Shown piece by piece: positions 11,060 through 22,302 of a DNA stretch of 64,000 nucleotides (its first letter is position 1; the number at the start of each line of letters is the position of its first letter). This DNA comes from Ovis canadensis. Its lineage: Eukaryota > Chordata > Mammalia > Artiodactyla > Bovidae. The translations under genes were made by a program, and so were the position numbers. Under the pieces are notes generated by a model that saw only the letters and a list, made by a program, of their open reading frames with translations, had not been told where the DNA came from and did no database searches. The DNA lies in contig NC_091249.1 in the NCBI RefSeq assembly GCF_042477335.2, forward strand, positions 51,196,001-51,260,000, in the 5' to 3' direction.

Positions 11060-11550
11060 TTCATATATAAGACATTTTTCTCTTAATATGGTCTATATGG
11101 TATGCCCTGTATTATCTGACCTCCTGCCAGATTTCTCTTGCTCTAACCACTCCCTCAGTTCTTAAGCTACATCCATACTACTTTGCTGCCACAAAGCCTT
11201 CCCACACAATTCTTCTGCATGAAAGATTCCCTCCAACACTCTCCCGTTCACCTAGTTTACTCCTTCTCATCCTTGAGATCTCAGCTGAACTATGACCTAA
11301 GAGAAGTCTTCTTGACCCCCAAACTTGATCAAATCTCTTACCACATATGTGCAACGCATCAGCTTTCCCTCAAAGTAAGTAATCACAGCTGTAACTATAT
11401 ATTTATGCTTGTGATTTTTTAAGGAAATACCTGTCTTTTCCAATAGATTGTAGGTTTCAGAAAGACAAGGATAGGTCTAGCCCTAGGACTTAGCACATTC
11501 TCTGTAAATAATAGATAATCATCAAATACTTATTAAATAAATTACTTATG
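11060..11550 (+). mobile_element. L2 LINE 3' end
   Basis: Ancient, diverged L2 tail in sense orientation. It has the 'ctcatccttgagatctcagctgaactatgacc' region, then 'gaagtcttcttgacccccaaac', then 'gattgtaggtttcagaaagacaagg' and a final 'tacttattaaataaat'. Confidence 0.7.
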
Positions 11551-11629
11551 CAAAATTTAGAACAATTTAGTGGTGAAATTATACTTATCTCCTTTATCCA
11601 AACTTTCTAGTCTTAAAATTTTTAAATAT

Positions 11630-11858
11630 TAAAAAAAACACTAGCAGTGTTTTATAGTTTTCAGCTTGTAAGTCCTGTACATATTTTGTTAGATTTATGC
11701 CTAAATATTTGAGATGACTGGATGGCATCACCAACTCAATGGACCTGAGTTTGAGTTAACTCTGGGAGTTGGTGATGGACAGGGAGGCCTGGTGTGCTGC
11801 AGTCCATGGGGTCGCAAAGAGTTAGACACAACTGAGTGACTGAACTGAACTGAACGTC
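11630..11858. mobile_element. L1 scrap followed by BovB 3' tail
   Basis: A short antisense L1 ORF2 piece at about 11630-11712 ('gttttcagcttgtaagtcctg') is followed by the last 145 bp of a plus-strand BovB (11713-11858). The BovB part has 'ggatggcatcaccaactcaatgg', 'ggcctggtgtgctgcagtcc' and the terminal (tgaac)n-like repeats. Confidence 0.75.
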
Positions 11859-11969
11859 TCTTAGTAATTAATGAAGGCAACCAAAGATCTAAATCAGAGG
11901 AACATACATGCTCACTGATTTTAAGACTCAACATAATAATGCTGTCAATTCATCCCAAATTCATCTTAG

Positions 11970-12164
11970 GGTATCAGTCTCTCAGTCATGTCCAAGTCTT
12001 TGCAATCCCATGAACTACAGCCCACCAGGCTCCTCTGTCCATGGAATTCTCCAGGCAAGTATACTGGAGTGAGTAGCCATTCCCTTCTCCAGGGGATCTT
12101 CCCAACCCAAGGATCAAACCCGGGTCTCCCATGCTGCAGGCAGATTCTTCACCATCTGAGCCCC
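11970..12164 (-). mobile_element. Bov-tA SINE, antisense, with 12-bp TSD
   Basis: Reverse Bov-tA with the box B remnant 'ggatcaaacccgggtctccc' near its right end. The duplication aattcatcttag occurs at 11958-11969 and 12165-12176. Confidence 0.92.
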
Positions 12165-13188
12165 AATTCATCTTAGATTTAACATAATTCCTATAAAAAT
12201 CCCTGCAATATCTTTTTGTAGACTTAGACAAGTTTATTATAAAATTTACATGGAAAAGCACAGGCCCTAAAAAGGCTTAAACAATCCTGACAAAAAAGAA
12301 TAAAGTGAGAGGAATCACACTACTCCATATTAAGGTTATTATATGACTACAGTAATCAAAATAGCGTGGAATTGGAAGAATAATAGACATACACCAATGA
12401 AGAAGAAAGAGCTCAGAAACCATCACAACATACTCAAATCTAATTTAGTAGGGAAAGTCTTTTCAACAAATGGTGTTAAAGCAAGCAGAAATCAATCCAT
12501 TGGCAAAAAGAAAAAAGAAAACCTCAAGCTAATGCTTTATACAAAATCAACTCAAAATGAATCTATTAAAACCATGAGATAATACTATTGAATACACACC
12601 CATCAAAATAAATAAAATGTAAAAAGTCACACCACCGATGTCAGGCAAATGTTCAGGGAAACTGGATCACTCATACAAAGCTGGTAGGAATGTTAAATGG
12701 TACAACTCTGAAAAGAGTTCTGCAGTTTCTTAACTATCACATAACCCAATAACTGTACTCCTGGGTATTTATCCCAGAGAAACAAAATCTTATATTCACA
12801 TGAAAACCTTGTACACAAATGTTCACAGCAGCTCTATTTGTAATAGCAAATTGAGGAAACAGTTCAAAGTCCTTCAGTAGGTGAGTGGCTAAGCAAACTG
12901 TGGTATATATATACTATGGAACATATTCAGCAATGAAAAAAAAAAAAAAAAACAACAACGAAGAACTTCCCTGGTAGTCCATGGAAGCTAAGACTCCATG
13001 CTTCCAACAGGAACTACTAGGTTGGTGCAAAAGTAATTGCAGTTCTGCATTGCTGAATTTGCTGTTTGATATTGGAATACATTGTTAAATAAATGTGGTT
13101 ATGTAATATATCATTTTAATGCACATTTTTCACTTTAGTTTTTTTGCTAATGACATTATTACTTGCTGTTTATTTTAGACTATTGAAA

Positions 13189-14478
13189 TGATGTTAGACA
13201 AAAAGTAAATTTAAGCAACTTTCTTATTTGCGTTCAAAATGGGTCATAAAGCAGTGAAGACAACTCACAACATCAGCAACACTTTTGGCCCACGAATTGC
13301 TAACAAACATACAGTGCAGTGGTGGTTCAAGAAGTCTTACAAAGGAAACAAGAGCCTTGAGATTAAGGAGCACGGTGGCTGGCCCTCGGAAGTTGACAAC
13401 AACCAGTTAAGAGGATCATCAAAGTTGATCCTCTTACAATTCCACAATAAGCTGCCAAATAATTCAACCTCACAAATTGGAAATGTGAAAAAGCTTGATA
13501 AGTGGGTGTCTTGTGAGCTGACCACACATCAAAAATATTATTATTTTAAAGTATTATCTTCTCTTATCCTATGCAACAACTATGAACCATTTCTCAATCA
13601 GATTGCGACAAAAAGTGGATTTTATGCAACGACCAGCTCAGTGGCTGGATCAAGAAGAAGCTTCAAAGCACCTCCCAACGCCAAACTAGCACCAAAAAGA
13701 GGTCATGGTCACTGTCTGGTGGTCTGCTGCCCGTCTAATCCACTAAAGCTTTCTGAATCCCAGTGAAACCATTACATCTGAGAAGTATGCTCAGCAAATC
13801 GATGAGAGGCACCGAAAACTTCAAGGCATGCAGATGGCATTGATTAACAGAACAGGCCCAATTCTTCTCCATAACAACATCTCACCGCACTTCCCACAAC
13901 CAACACTTCAAAAGTTGAACAAATTAGGCTACGAAATTTTGTGTCATCTGCCATATTCATCTGACCTCACGCCAACCAACGACCACTTCTTCAAGCATCT
14001 TGACAACTTTTTGAAGGGAAAATGTTTCCATAATCAGATGCTGCTGCTGCTGCTAAGTAGCTTCAGTCGTGGCTGACTCGGTGCGACCCCATAGACGGAA
14101 GCCCACCAGGCTCCCCGGTCCCTGGGATTCTCCAGGCAAGAATACTGGAGTGGGTTGCCATTTCCTTCTCCAATGCACCAAAGTGAAAAGTGAAAGTGAA
14201 GTCACTCAGTCATGTCCCACTCCCAGCGACCCCATGGACTGCAGCCTACCATGCTCCAGCCTCCATGGGATTTTCCAGGCAAGGGTACTGGAGTAGGGTG
14301 CCATTGCCCTCTCCACCATAACCAGCAGGAGGCAGAAAATGTTTTCCAAGAGTTCATCAAATCCCAAAGCAAGGATTTTTATGCTACAGGAATAAACAAA
14401 CTTATTTCTCATTGGTAAAAATGTGTTGACGGTAATGGTTTCTATTTTGATTAATAAAGATGTCTTTGAGCCTAGTTA
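13189..14478 (+). pseudogene. Mariner transposase pseudogene (Hsmar1-like)
   Basis: Broken frames encode a mariner transposase: an N-terminal helix-turn-helix half (MGHKAVKTTHNISNTFGPR, HTVQWWFKK from 13239) and linker (KKLDKWVSCELT). The catalytic part includes GPILLHNN, PTLQKLNKLGYE, DLTPTNDHFFKHLDNF and the C-terminal FYATGINKLISHW (about 14380-14419). Stops lie just after the first ATG (13189) and several frameshifts separate the pieces. The Asp expected in the second catalytic position (family HDN) is Asn at 13873-13875. A BOV-A2 interrupts the frame between KCFHNQ and EAENVFQEF. Similarity to the transposase domain of primate SETMAR is evident, but this is not fused to a SET domain. Confidence 0.88.
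14038..14315 (-). mobile_element. BOV-A2 SINE inside the transposase, antisense
   Basis: Reverse dimeric BovA beginning with (TGC)n, the complement of the (AGC)n tail. Target duplication ccataatcag (14028-14037) and ccataaccag (14316-14325) differs at one base. Removing it restores the transposase reading NQ-QEAEN. Confidence 0.93.
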
Positions 14479-14513
14479 TAATGACGTAAAATTCATGATC
14501 TAAAACTGCACCT

Positions 14514-15776
14514 ATTTTATATAATTTATTTTTAACTGAAGGATAATTATTTTACAGTATTGTGTTAGTTTCTGTCAAACATCAACATGAATATCCCCTC
14601 CCTCTTGGACCTCCCTCCCACCTTTCCCATCCCACCCCTCTAGGTTGTTACAGAGCCCCAGTTTGAGTTCTCCAAGTCATACAGCAAATTCCCACTGGCT
14701 ACTATATCTATTTTACACATGGTAATGTATGTTTCCATGTTACTCTCTCCATACAACCCATCCTCTCCTTCCTTCCCCACCGCTCCATGTCTATAAGTCT
14801 ATTCTCTATGTCTGTGTCTCCACTGCTGGAGACACAGTGGAGACTTATCTCCACTCCTGGAAATAATTTAATCAGTACCATCTTTCTAGGTTCCATTTAT
14901 ATGTGTTAGTATACGATATCTGTTTTCCTCTTTCTGACTTACCTACTCTGTATAATAAATTCTAGGTTCATCCACCTCATTGGAACTGACTCAAATGTAA
15001 TTCTTTTTATCACTATGAGTAATAGTCCATTGTATATATGTACCACAGCTGCTTTATCCATTCATCTATCAATGGACATCTAGGTTGCCTCCATGTCCTA
15101 GCTATTGCAGGCAATGAACATTGGGGTACATGTGTCTTTTTCAACTTTGGTTTTCCCAGGGTATATGCCTAGTAGTGGGATTACTGAGTCATATGGTAGT
15201 TTTATTCCTGGTTTTTTAAGGAATCTCCATACTGTCTTCCATTGTAGCTTTATCAATTTACATTCCTACCAACAGTGCAAGAGAGTTCCCTTTTCTCCAC
15301 ACTCTCTCCAGAATTTATTGTTTGTAGACTTTTTGATGATAGCCATTCTGACCAGTGTGAAGTGATATCTCACTGTACTTTTGACTTGCATCTCTCTAAT
15401 AACGAGCGATATAGAGCATCTTTTCCTGTGTTTGTTAGCCATCTGTATGTCTTTGGAGGGTGAAAGAAATGGCAACCCATTCAAGTATTCTTGCCTAGAG
15501 AATCCCATGGACAGAGGAGCCTGGTGGGCTGCTGTCCACAGGGTTGCACAGAGTTGGACACGACTGAAGCAACTTCGCATGCATGCGTTGGAGAAGGAAA
15601 TGGCAACCCACTCCAGTATTCTTGCCTGGAGAATTCCAGGGACAGAGGAGCCTGGTGGGCTGCCGACTATGGGGTAGCACAGAGTCGGACACAACTGAAG
15701 CGACTTAGCAGCAGCAGCAGCATGTCTTTGGAGAAATGTCTCTTTAGGTCTTTTTTCTACTTTTTGATTGGGTTGT
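14514..15776 (-). mobile_element. L1 LINE 3' end inserted in the mariner, antisense
   Basis: Reversed L1 3' UTR and ORF2 end ('tactccattgtatatatgtacc'-type phrase, 'ccattctgaccagtgtgaagtg', 'gagcatcttttcctgtgtttgtt'). It breaks the last 40 bp of the mariner. The flanks taaaactgcacc (about 14502-14513) and tgaaaccacaat (about 15775-15786) look like copies of one target with a CpG, decayed to TG in one copy and CA in the other. It is itself split by a BOV-A2. Confidence 0.8.
15459..15721 (+). mobile_element. BOV-A2 SINE with 12-bp TSD, inside the L1
   Basis: Dimeric BovA with (GCA)n tail, between atgtctttggag at 15447-15458 and 15722-15733. It is the innermost layer of the nest. Confidence 0.93.
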
Positions 15777-15987
15777 GAAACCACAATTACTTTTTCACCA
15801 TCCTAATAGAACTAAGAGTTCACATATCACAATAAAGATCAAAGATCCCACATGTAACAACTAAGACCCAGCGCAGCCAAAAAGGCAAACAAGTTGAAAA
15901 GAAAGAAAAAGAATGAACTACTGATATATGCAACAACTTGGTTGACTCTTAAGGGAATTGTGTTGAGAAAAACAAGTCCATCCTAAA

Positions 15988-16157
15988 AGACTGAAGGCAA
16001 AAGGAGAAGTGGGTAACAGAGGATGAGATGGTTAGATAGCATCATTGACTCAATGGACATAAATCTGAGCAAACTCCAGAAGATAGTGAAGGATAAGGAA
16101 GCTTGGCATGCTGCAGTTCATGGGGTCACAGTCAGACATGACTTACTGACTGAACAA
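15988..16157 (+). mobile_element. BovB 3' tail fragment
   Basis: The last 170 bp of BovB: 'gaggatgagatggttagatagcatc', 'gcatgctgcagttcatgggg' and 'tgactgaacaacaaaaatg'. It is inserted in the host L1. Confidence 0.85.
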
Positions 16158-16171
16158 CAAAAATGTTATAC

Positions 16172-16500
16172 AGGGCTTCCCTGGTGGTCCAGGAGTTAAG
16201 AATCCACCTTGCAATGTGAGGGACACCAGTTGGATTCTTGGTCCAGGAAGATCCCACATGCTGCAGAGCAACTAAGCCTGTGTGCCACAACTACTGAGCC
16301 AGCACTCTAGAACCCATATGCTGCAACTACTGAAGCCTGAGCACCTAGAGCCTGTGCTCCAGAACAAGAGAAGCAGCCTCAGTGAGAAGTCCACACACAA
16401 CAATGAAGAGTAGCCCCTGCTCACCACAACTAGAGAAAGCCTGCATGCAGCAATAAAGATCCTACCACAGCCAAACAATGAAATAAATAAATATATAAAT
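16172..16500 (+). mobile_element. CHR-type SINE
   Basis: Near full-length CHR: 'cttccctggtggtccaggag' head, 'gagcaactaagcctgtgtgcc', 'caatgaagagtagcccctgc', and a tail of taaataaata repeats at about 16480-16500. Confidence 0.88.
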
Positions 16501-16829
16501 CTTTTATTTTCTATATTATTCCATTTATAAAAATGCGTGAAATGACAAAATTTTAGAAAACAAGCATATTGTTGTCAAGGGTTAGGGACAGGAGAGGGGA
16601 TATGCAGGAAGGACACGGCTTTGGTTAGTAAAGCGGTTCCTGTGGTGTTGGAACAGTTTAATTTCTCGATTGTTGTGGATAATACAGGAACCTACACACT
16701 AATGATAAAATTGTAGTAGTTAACACACATACACGGAAATGCATAAATGAATATAAGTAAAATGGGGGAAATCTATCAGTGGGTTATACCAATGTCAGTA
16801 TCAAGATTGTGTTATTAAAGGATAATTTG

Positions 16830-18575
16830 GAATTCCAGTTCAAGATGGTGATGTTGCAGAATCTTGAACTCGCTTCCTCCCACAAATCTACAGCTACATA
16901 GAGAACAATTTCCTGCAGGGAAGAAAAAAAAATTATACATACACACACACATAACCCCATAGCTGAGCAAATCCTACACATCAGACAAACAAGAGAAATT
17001 TACTTCAAAGTAAATTCCACACCCTCATGTAGTGACCCACAATCAGGAAGGAACTCAAAGTCCCAATCTTCTCCCTGAGGAGTGAAGGGTTTGAACCCTG
17101 TATCTCGCAGCCCAACTTTTAACACGCACCTGAGAGATGATCCCCAATACATCTAACTTTGAAACCTGACAGCGCTTGCATTCTTGAAACCCACAAGGCT
17201 ATAGTAAACTGAGAAACAGTTCTCAAAGGGCTCACACACACAGAAAACCACCAAGAGCCTAGCACAGAAGCCAACTGAAAAACACCCAAACTTTCTGTGA
17301 AAAAGGTTTATTTGCTTATCATAAAGAACTGGCCCGATGAGAAGGCATCTAACTTAACACACATCTAAGCACCTGCTGAAATATTATTCAGAGACAAAGG
17401 CTGGTGGGTGACATCTTTGCACTCTTCCTCTGATTTGCTCCAGCTTGTCAGTATCTCACAGAACAGAGCTTGTACCCTCATCTGATGCCTTAATTTCTGC
17501 AGTTGCCACCAGAAGACACCTCTAGATTGCCAAATTCTAGTGGTCAACAAGGCTTACGCTCAGAATCCCGCAGGACTATAGCTATCTGCCTATTTTTTTT
17601 AACATTTATTTGGCTGTGTCAGTTCTTAGTTATGGCACATGGGATCTTCATTGCAGCATATAGGATCTTTCGTTGTGGTGTGCAGGCTCTTCACTGAGAC
17701 ACGTGGACTTCTCTCTAGTTGTAGCAGGGGCTTCTCTTGTTTTAACGCAGAGGCTCAATAGTTATAGTACACAGGCTTAGTTGTCCTGCAGCATGAGATC
17801 TTGGTTCCCTGATCAAGGATCAAATCCATGTCCGCTACATTGGAAGGCAGATTCTTAACCACTGGACCACCAGGGAAGTCCCTATCTGCATAATTTAAAA
17901 GCAGCTGCCTAAGAGTCTGGCTTCGAATCAGCCTTTAGGAGCAGAGTTCTTCCACTTTGGGATACTGACAGGTCTTGGCACATCTTAAACTACTGGGGGC
18001 CACTGAAAATAAAGTAGGCTGCTTGGACATTCACAAAGGTTTGAGAGACAACCAAGAGCTAAGGCAAAGTTGAATGATAAGATTCATCCCCTACACAGGG
18101 TCACTCTTTCAAAACTAAACAGTGGCTATTTCATCTAATGCATAACCAACTAATGCGTATCTAACCAACACAGAGACAAGGAAAATGAAAAAACAGACAA
18201 ATATGTTTCAAGTGAAAGAACAAGGTAACACCTCAAAAACAGACCTTAATGAAACAGAGATAAGTGATTTAACCTGAAGAAACTACAAAAGAATGGTTAT
18301 AAAGATATTCACCAAGCTCAAGAGAAAAATGGAGGGACAAAGTGAAAATCTCAAAACAGAGGCAGAAAATAAAAGGAAGCACCAAATAGAAGTCACAGAG
18401 CTGAAGAATACAATGACTGAAATGGAAAATATAATGTGAAGGTTCAACAGCAGATCAGATGAAGCAAGAAAAAAAAGGGTCACTGCACTTAAAGAGAGGG
18501 CACTGGAACTCACCCAATCACAACAGCAAACAGAAAAGGAAAAAAAAAGAGTGAAAGAGTGAAGATAGCCTAGGA
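16830..18575 (+). mobile_element. L1 5' UTR region
   Basis: This appears to be an L1 5' end: 'ggaattccagttcaagatggtg' (a diverged start), hydrophilic spacer with repeated 'ccacaaggc' type phrases, then purine-rich sequence at 18290-18550 like the segment just before and in ORF1 (glutamate and lysine-rich if translated, with stops). No intact ORF1 is present. It is interrupted by an antisense CHR SINE. Confidence 0.6.
17590..17881 (-). mobile_element. CHR-type SINE, antisense, with 8-bp TSD
   Basis: The plus strand reads 'ggctgtgtcagttcttagtt' to 'ccaccagggaagtccc'. The repeat ctatctgc flanks it at 17582-17589 and 17882-17889. Confidence 0.88.
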
Positions 18576-18581
18576 AACAAA

Positions 18582-19980
18582 TGTTGTTGTTCAGTTGTTG
18601 TGTTCAACTCTTTGAGAATCTATGGACTGCAGCATGACAGGCTTTCCTGTCCTTTACTATCTTCCAGAGTTTGCTCAAACTCACATCCATTGAGTCAATG
18701 ATACCACCCAACCATCTCATCCAGTCACCCTCTTCTCCTGCCCTCAATCAGCATCAAAGTCTTTTCCAATGAGTAGGCTCTTCGCATCAAGTAGCAAAAA
18801 TATTGGAGCTTCAATTTCAGCATCAGTCCTTCCAATGAATAGCAAGGATTAATTTCCTTTAGGATTGACTGGTTTGAGATCCTTGCTGTGGATATCGAGA
18901 GTCTTCTCCAAGAGTCTTCTCAAGAGTCTTCTCCAGCACCACAATTCAAAAGCATCAGTTCTTCGGTGTTCGGCCTTCTTTATGGTCCAACTCTCACATC
19001 CATACATGACTACTAGAAAAACCAATGCTTTGACTAGACGGACTTTTGTCAGCAAAGTGATGTCTCTGCTTTTTAATACACTGTCTAGATTTGTCACAGC
19101 TTTTCTTCTAAGGAGCAAGCGTCTTTTAATTTTGTGGCTGCAGTCACCGTCTGTAGTGTTTGGGGAGGCCAAGAAAATAAAATCTGTCATTGTTTCCACT
19201 TTTTCCCCATCTAATTGCAATGAAGTGATGGGACCAGATACCATGGTCTTAGTTTTTTGAATGCTGAGTTTTAAGCCAGCTTTTCACTCTCCTCTTTCAC
19301 TCTCATCAAAAGGCTCTTTAGTTCCTCTCCACTTTCTGCCATTAGAGTAGTATTATCTGTGTATCTGAGGTTGTTGATATTTCTCCCAGCAATCTTGATT
19401 CCAGCTTGTGATTCATCCAGCCCAACATTTCGCACGGTGTACTCTACATAGAGCTTAAATATTGGTGACAATATACAGTCTTGATGTACTCCTTTCTAAA
19501 TTTTGAACCAGTCTGTTGTTCTATGTCCAGTTCTAATTGTTGCTTCTTGACCCGCATACAGGTTTCACAGGAGGCAGGAAGGTAGTCTGGTATTCCCATC
19601 TCTTTAAGAATTTTCCACAGTTTGTTGCAATCCACACAGTTAAAGGCTTTAGCATAGTCAACGAAGCAGATGTTTTTCTGGAATTCCCTTGCTTTCTCTA
19701 TGATCCAGCTGGTACCCCTGGAAGTTCTCAGCTCCTGTACTGTTAAAGCCTAGCTTGAAGAATTTTGAGCATTACCTTGCTAGCATATGAAATAAGCACA
19801 ACTGTACAGCAGTTTGAACATATTCTGGCATTGCTTTCTTTGGGATTGGAATGAAAACTTTTCCAGGACTGTGGCCATTGCTTAGTTTTCCAAATTTGTT
19901 GGCATAAGGAGTGTAGCATTTTAACAGCATCATCTTTTAGGATTTGAAATAGCTGAGCTGGAATTCCATCACCTCCACTA
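18582..19980 (-). mobile_element. BovB LINE, 5' truncated, antisense
   Basis: Reverse frames encode BovB reverse-transcriptase pieces: DCNKLWKILKEMGIPDYLPASC (19444-19635), NNLRYTDNTTLMAES (19271-19471) and [23 protein letters not shown] (18849-19244). The polymerase YADD box is degraded to YTDN. A tandem triplication of the 'gagtcttctc' unit lies at about 18898-18935. Expression is not expected. Confidence 0.92.
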
Positions 19981-19990
19981 GATCAGACAA

Positions 19991-20257
19991 TCGGAGAAGG
20001 CACTGGCAATCCACTCCAGTACTCTTGCCTGGAAAATCCCATGGACAGAGGAGCCTGGTAGGCTGCAGTCCATGGGGTCGCTGGGAGTCGGACACGACTG
20101 AGAGACTTCACTTTCACGCATTGGAGAAGGAAATGGCAACCCACTCCAGTATTCTTGCCTGGAGAATAGCAGGTACGGGGGAGCCTGGTGGGCTTCCATC
20201 TATGGGGTCGCACAGTGTCAGACATGACTGAAGTGACTTAGCAGCAGTAGCAGCAGC
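19991..20257 (+). mobile_element. BOV-A2 SINE with 8-bp TSD
   Basis: Complete dimer with (AGC)n tail, flanked by tcagacaa at 19983-19990 and 20258-20265. It separates the BovB fragment from the next L1. Confidence 0.9.
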
Positions 20258-20261
20258 TCAG

Positions 20262-21872
20262 ACAAAACTAAGATGGCAATACTTCCCAAATTGACATACA
20301 CGGTCAGTGCAATCCCTAATAAAATCCTAGTTGATTTTTTTGGTGAAAACTGACAAGTTGATCCTAAAATTGGCATGGAAATTCAAAATAATAATTGAAA
20401 CAATCAAAACTATCTTGGGGAAAAAAAGTTGATGGACTAACACATCCTGATTTCAAAATCTAGTACAAAGGTACAGTAATCAAGACAGTGTGGCACTGGA
20501 GCTAAGAATGAATGCACAAATCAATGGAAAAGAACTGACAGTCTGGAAATACATGGTCATGTCTACAGTCAACTTATTTTCAACAACAGTGCCAAGACCA
20601 TTCAATAGGGAAAAGAATCATCTTTCTAATATATGGTGTTGGAAAAACTGTACAGCCAGATGCAAAAGAATGAAATTGATCCCTACCCTCACACCATACA
20701 AAAATTAACTTAAAACAGATCAAATACTTAAATGTAGAAGCTAGAATTATAAAATTCATAGAAGAAAACAGACAAATTTTTACAAGCTTGAATTCAATAA
20801 TGGCTTCTTATATATGACATCAAAAGCACAAGCAACAAAAGAAAAACTAAACTGGACATCAAAAATCAAGAAATTGTGTGCTTCAAAGACACTATCAAGA
20901 AAGCAAAAGGACAGTCCACAGAACTGGAGACAATTCTTACAAATCACATATATGTTAAGGAGTTGTACTTAAAATATATATACATATATATTCTTATAAT
21001 TCAAAAAAAAACAGCAAATAACCCAATAAAAATCAGTCACAGAATCTAAGTACACATTTCTTTAATGATCATTTACAGACAGCAAATAAATGGGTGAAAA
21101 GATGCTCAATATGATTAGCCATTAGGGAAATGCAAATCAAAATCACAATGAGATATCACGAATGGGTGTATAATCAAAAAGATAAACAGTAACACGTCTA
21201 GGCGAGGATGTGGAGAAATTGAACCTGCATACATTACTGATAGATATGTAAAACAGAGAAGACTCTCTGGAAAACAGTCTAGCAGCTCCTCAAAATGTTG
21301 AAATTAGAGTTACCATGCAACTCAACAATTCCACTCCTACGTACACAGCCAAAAGAAATTACAATTTATGTCCACACAAAAACCTGTACATAAATATTCA
21401 CAAAGCAGCATTACATGACAGCCCCAAAATGGAAACAACCCAAATATCCATCAACAGATGAAGGAATAAATAAAATGTATATCAGATCCATACAATGAAA
21501 AATTATCCAGCAATAAAAAGAAATGAAGCACTGATACATGCAACAACACAGATGAAGTTTGAAAACATTATGATCAGTAAAAAGAAGCCAGAAGGACCAC
21601 ATACTGTCTGATTCCATTTACATGAAATACCCATACTGGTAAATCTAAATAGACAGACAGTAGATCAGTGATTGCTTACAGCTCAGGGGGATTGGTACTG
21701 ATGAATTAGGGGTGTGGAATTTCTCTTTAGGGTGAAGAAATGTTCTAAAATTGATTGCTGTGATGGTTATACAACTCTGTGAAAAATACTAAAAGCCACT
21801 GAATTGTACATTTTAGTGTGTAAATTTTATGGTATATGAATTATATCTCAATAAAGCTGTTTAAAAAAATTA
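20262..21872 (+). mobile_element. L1 LINE ORF2 C-terminus and 3' UTR
   Basis: A 1.6-kb sense L1 3' end. Phrases include 'aagatggcaatacttcccaaattgac' (start of the conserved C-terminal ORF2 segment), 'acagtaatcaagacagtgtggcactgg' and a tail of 'gaattatatctcaataaag' before A-rich sequence at 21862-21872. Stops throughout; no intact ORF2. Confidence 0.85.
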
Positions 21873-21879
21873 AGCTATG

Positions 21880-22085
21880 GTGACCAAGTCAGAACACTAG
21901 TTACCTTTGGATTTAGTTACCTTTGGAGGGTACTAACTGGAAAGGGGCACAGGGTATCCTTTTGAGGTGTCAAAAATGTTTCATATCTTGATTTGGGTGG
22001 CAGTTACATGGATGTACATACTGAGCTATACAATTAAGACTGGTTCACTTCACTATATGCAAACAATACTTTTTTACTAATAAAT
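21880..22085 (+). mobile_element. Older L1 tail fragment
   Basis: Contains 'ttcatatcttgatttgggtggcagttacatgg', typical of an older L1 3' UTR in sense orientation. Note the local tandem copy of 'tagttacctttgga' at about 21899-21928. Confidence 0.55.
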
Positions 22086-22089
22086 ACTT

Positions 22090-22262
22090 GTGAGTGAATG
22101 ACTATTTTATTTAATCCTTATAAAAACCTAAGAAGTATATATAATTATTATAAGGAAACTTAGGTTCAAAACACTAACCTGCCCAAAGTCACAAAGCAGG
22201 GACTTGTGCTTCTATCTCTCGACTCTAAATTCTGACTCCAATATTCCATGACTTAATCTCTG
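22090..22262 (+). mobile_element. MIR SINE
   Basis: Diverged MIR core: 'ttatttaatccttataaaaacctaagaag', 'aaggaaacttaggttcaaaac', 'ctgcccaaagtcacaaagcagggac'. This is an old mammal-wide element. Confidence 0.75.
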
Positions 22263-22302
22263 GATTTCTGATGTGAGATATGACACATAAATATTAGATG
22301 AA

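Larger units (their letters stand above)
13017..15806 (+). mobile_element. Hsmar1-like mariner element, invaded by a SINE and an L1
   Basis: The 5' terminal inverted repeat starts ctaggttggtgcaaaagtaa (13017-13036). The 3' repeat, fully 2.7 kb away, ends at 15806 and reads in reverse as ttaggatggtgaaaaagtaa. Both ends are flanked by TA (13015-13016 and 15807-15808), the standard Tc1/mariner target duplication. Subtracting the BOV-A2 at 14038-14315 and the L1 at about 14514-15776 leaves about 1.25 kb, the usual mariner length. The transposase pseudogene is described separately. Confidence 0.88.
12963..15893 (+). mobile_element. CHR-type SINE split in two by the mariner
   Basis: The first half, 12963-13016, runs from 'cttccctggtagtcc' to 'aacaggaacta'. 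The second half, 15807-15893, runs from 'tagaactaagag' to 'gacccagcgcagccaaaaaggc'. Rejoined at the duplicated TA they give the normal SINE order, so the mariner inserted into this SINE. Confidence 0.78.
12177..16790 (+). mobile_element. Host L1 of the mariner nest (three visible segments)
   Basis: Sense L1 ORF2 C-terminus and 3' UTR occupy 12177-12962. The element resumes at about 15894-15987 ('gcaacaacttggttgactcttaagggaattg') and again at 16500-16790 (3' tail). Everything between is later insertion: a CHR SINE carrying a mariner, a BovB tail and a second CHR SINE. The 3' portions follow in the correct L1 order. Confidence 0.7.

Noticed and set aside
18849-19260. Two opposed 131-codon frames over the same bases
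   Set aside because: The reverse one is BovB C-terminal coding sequence; the forward one is its shadow.
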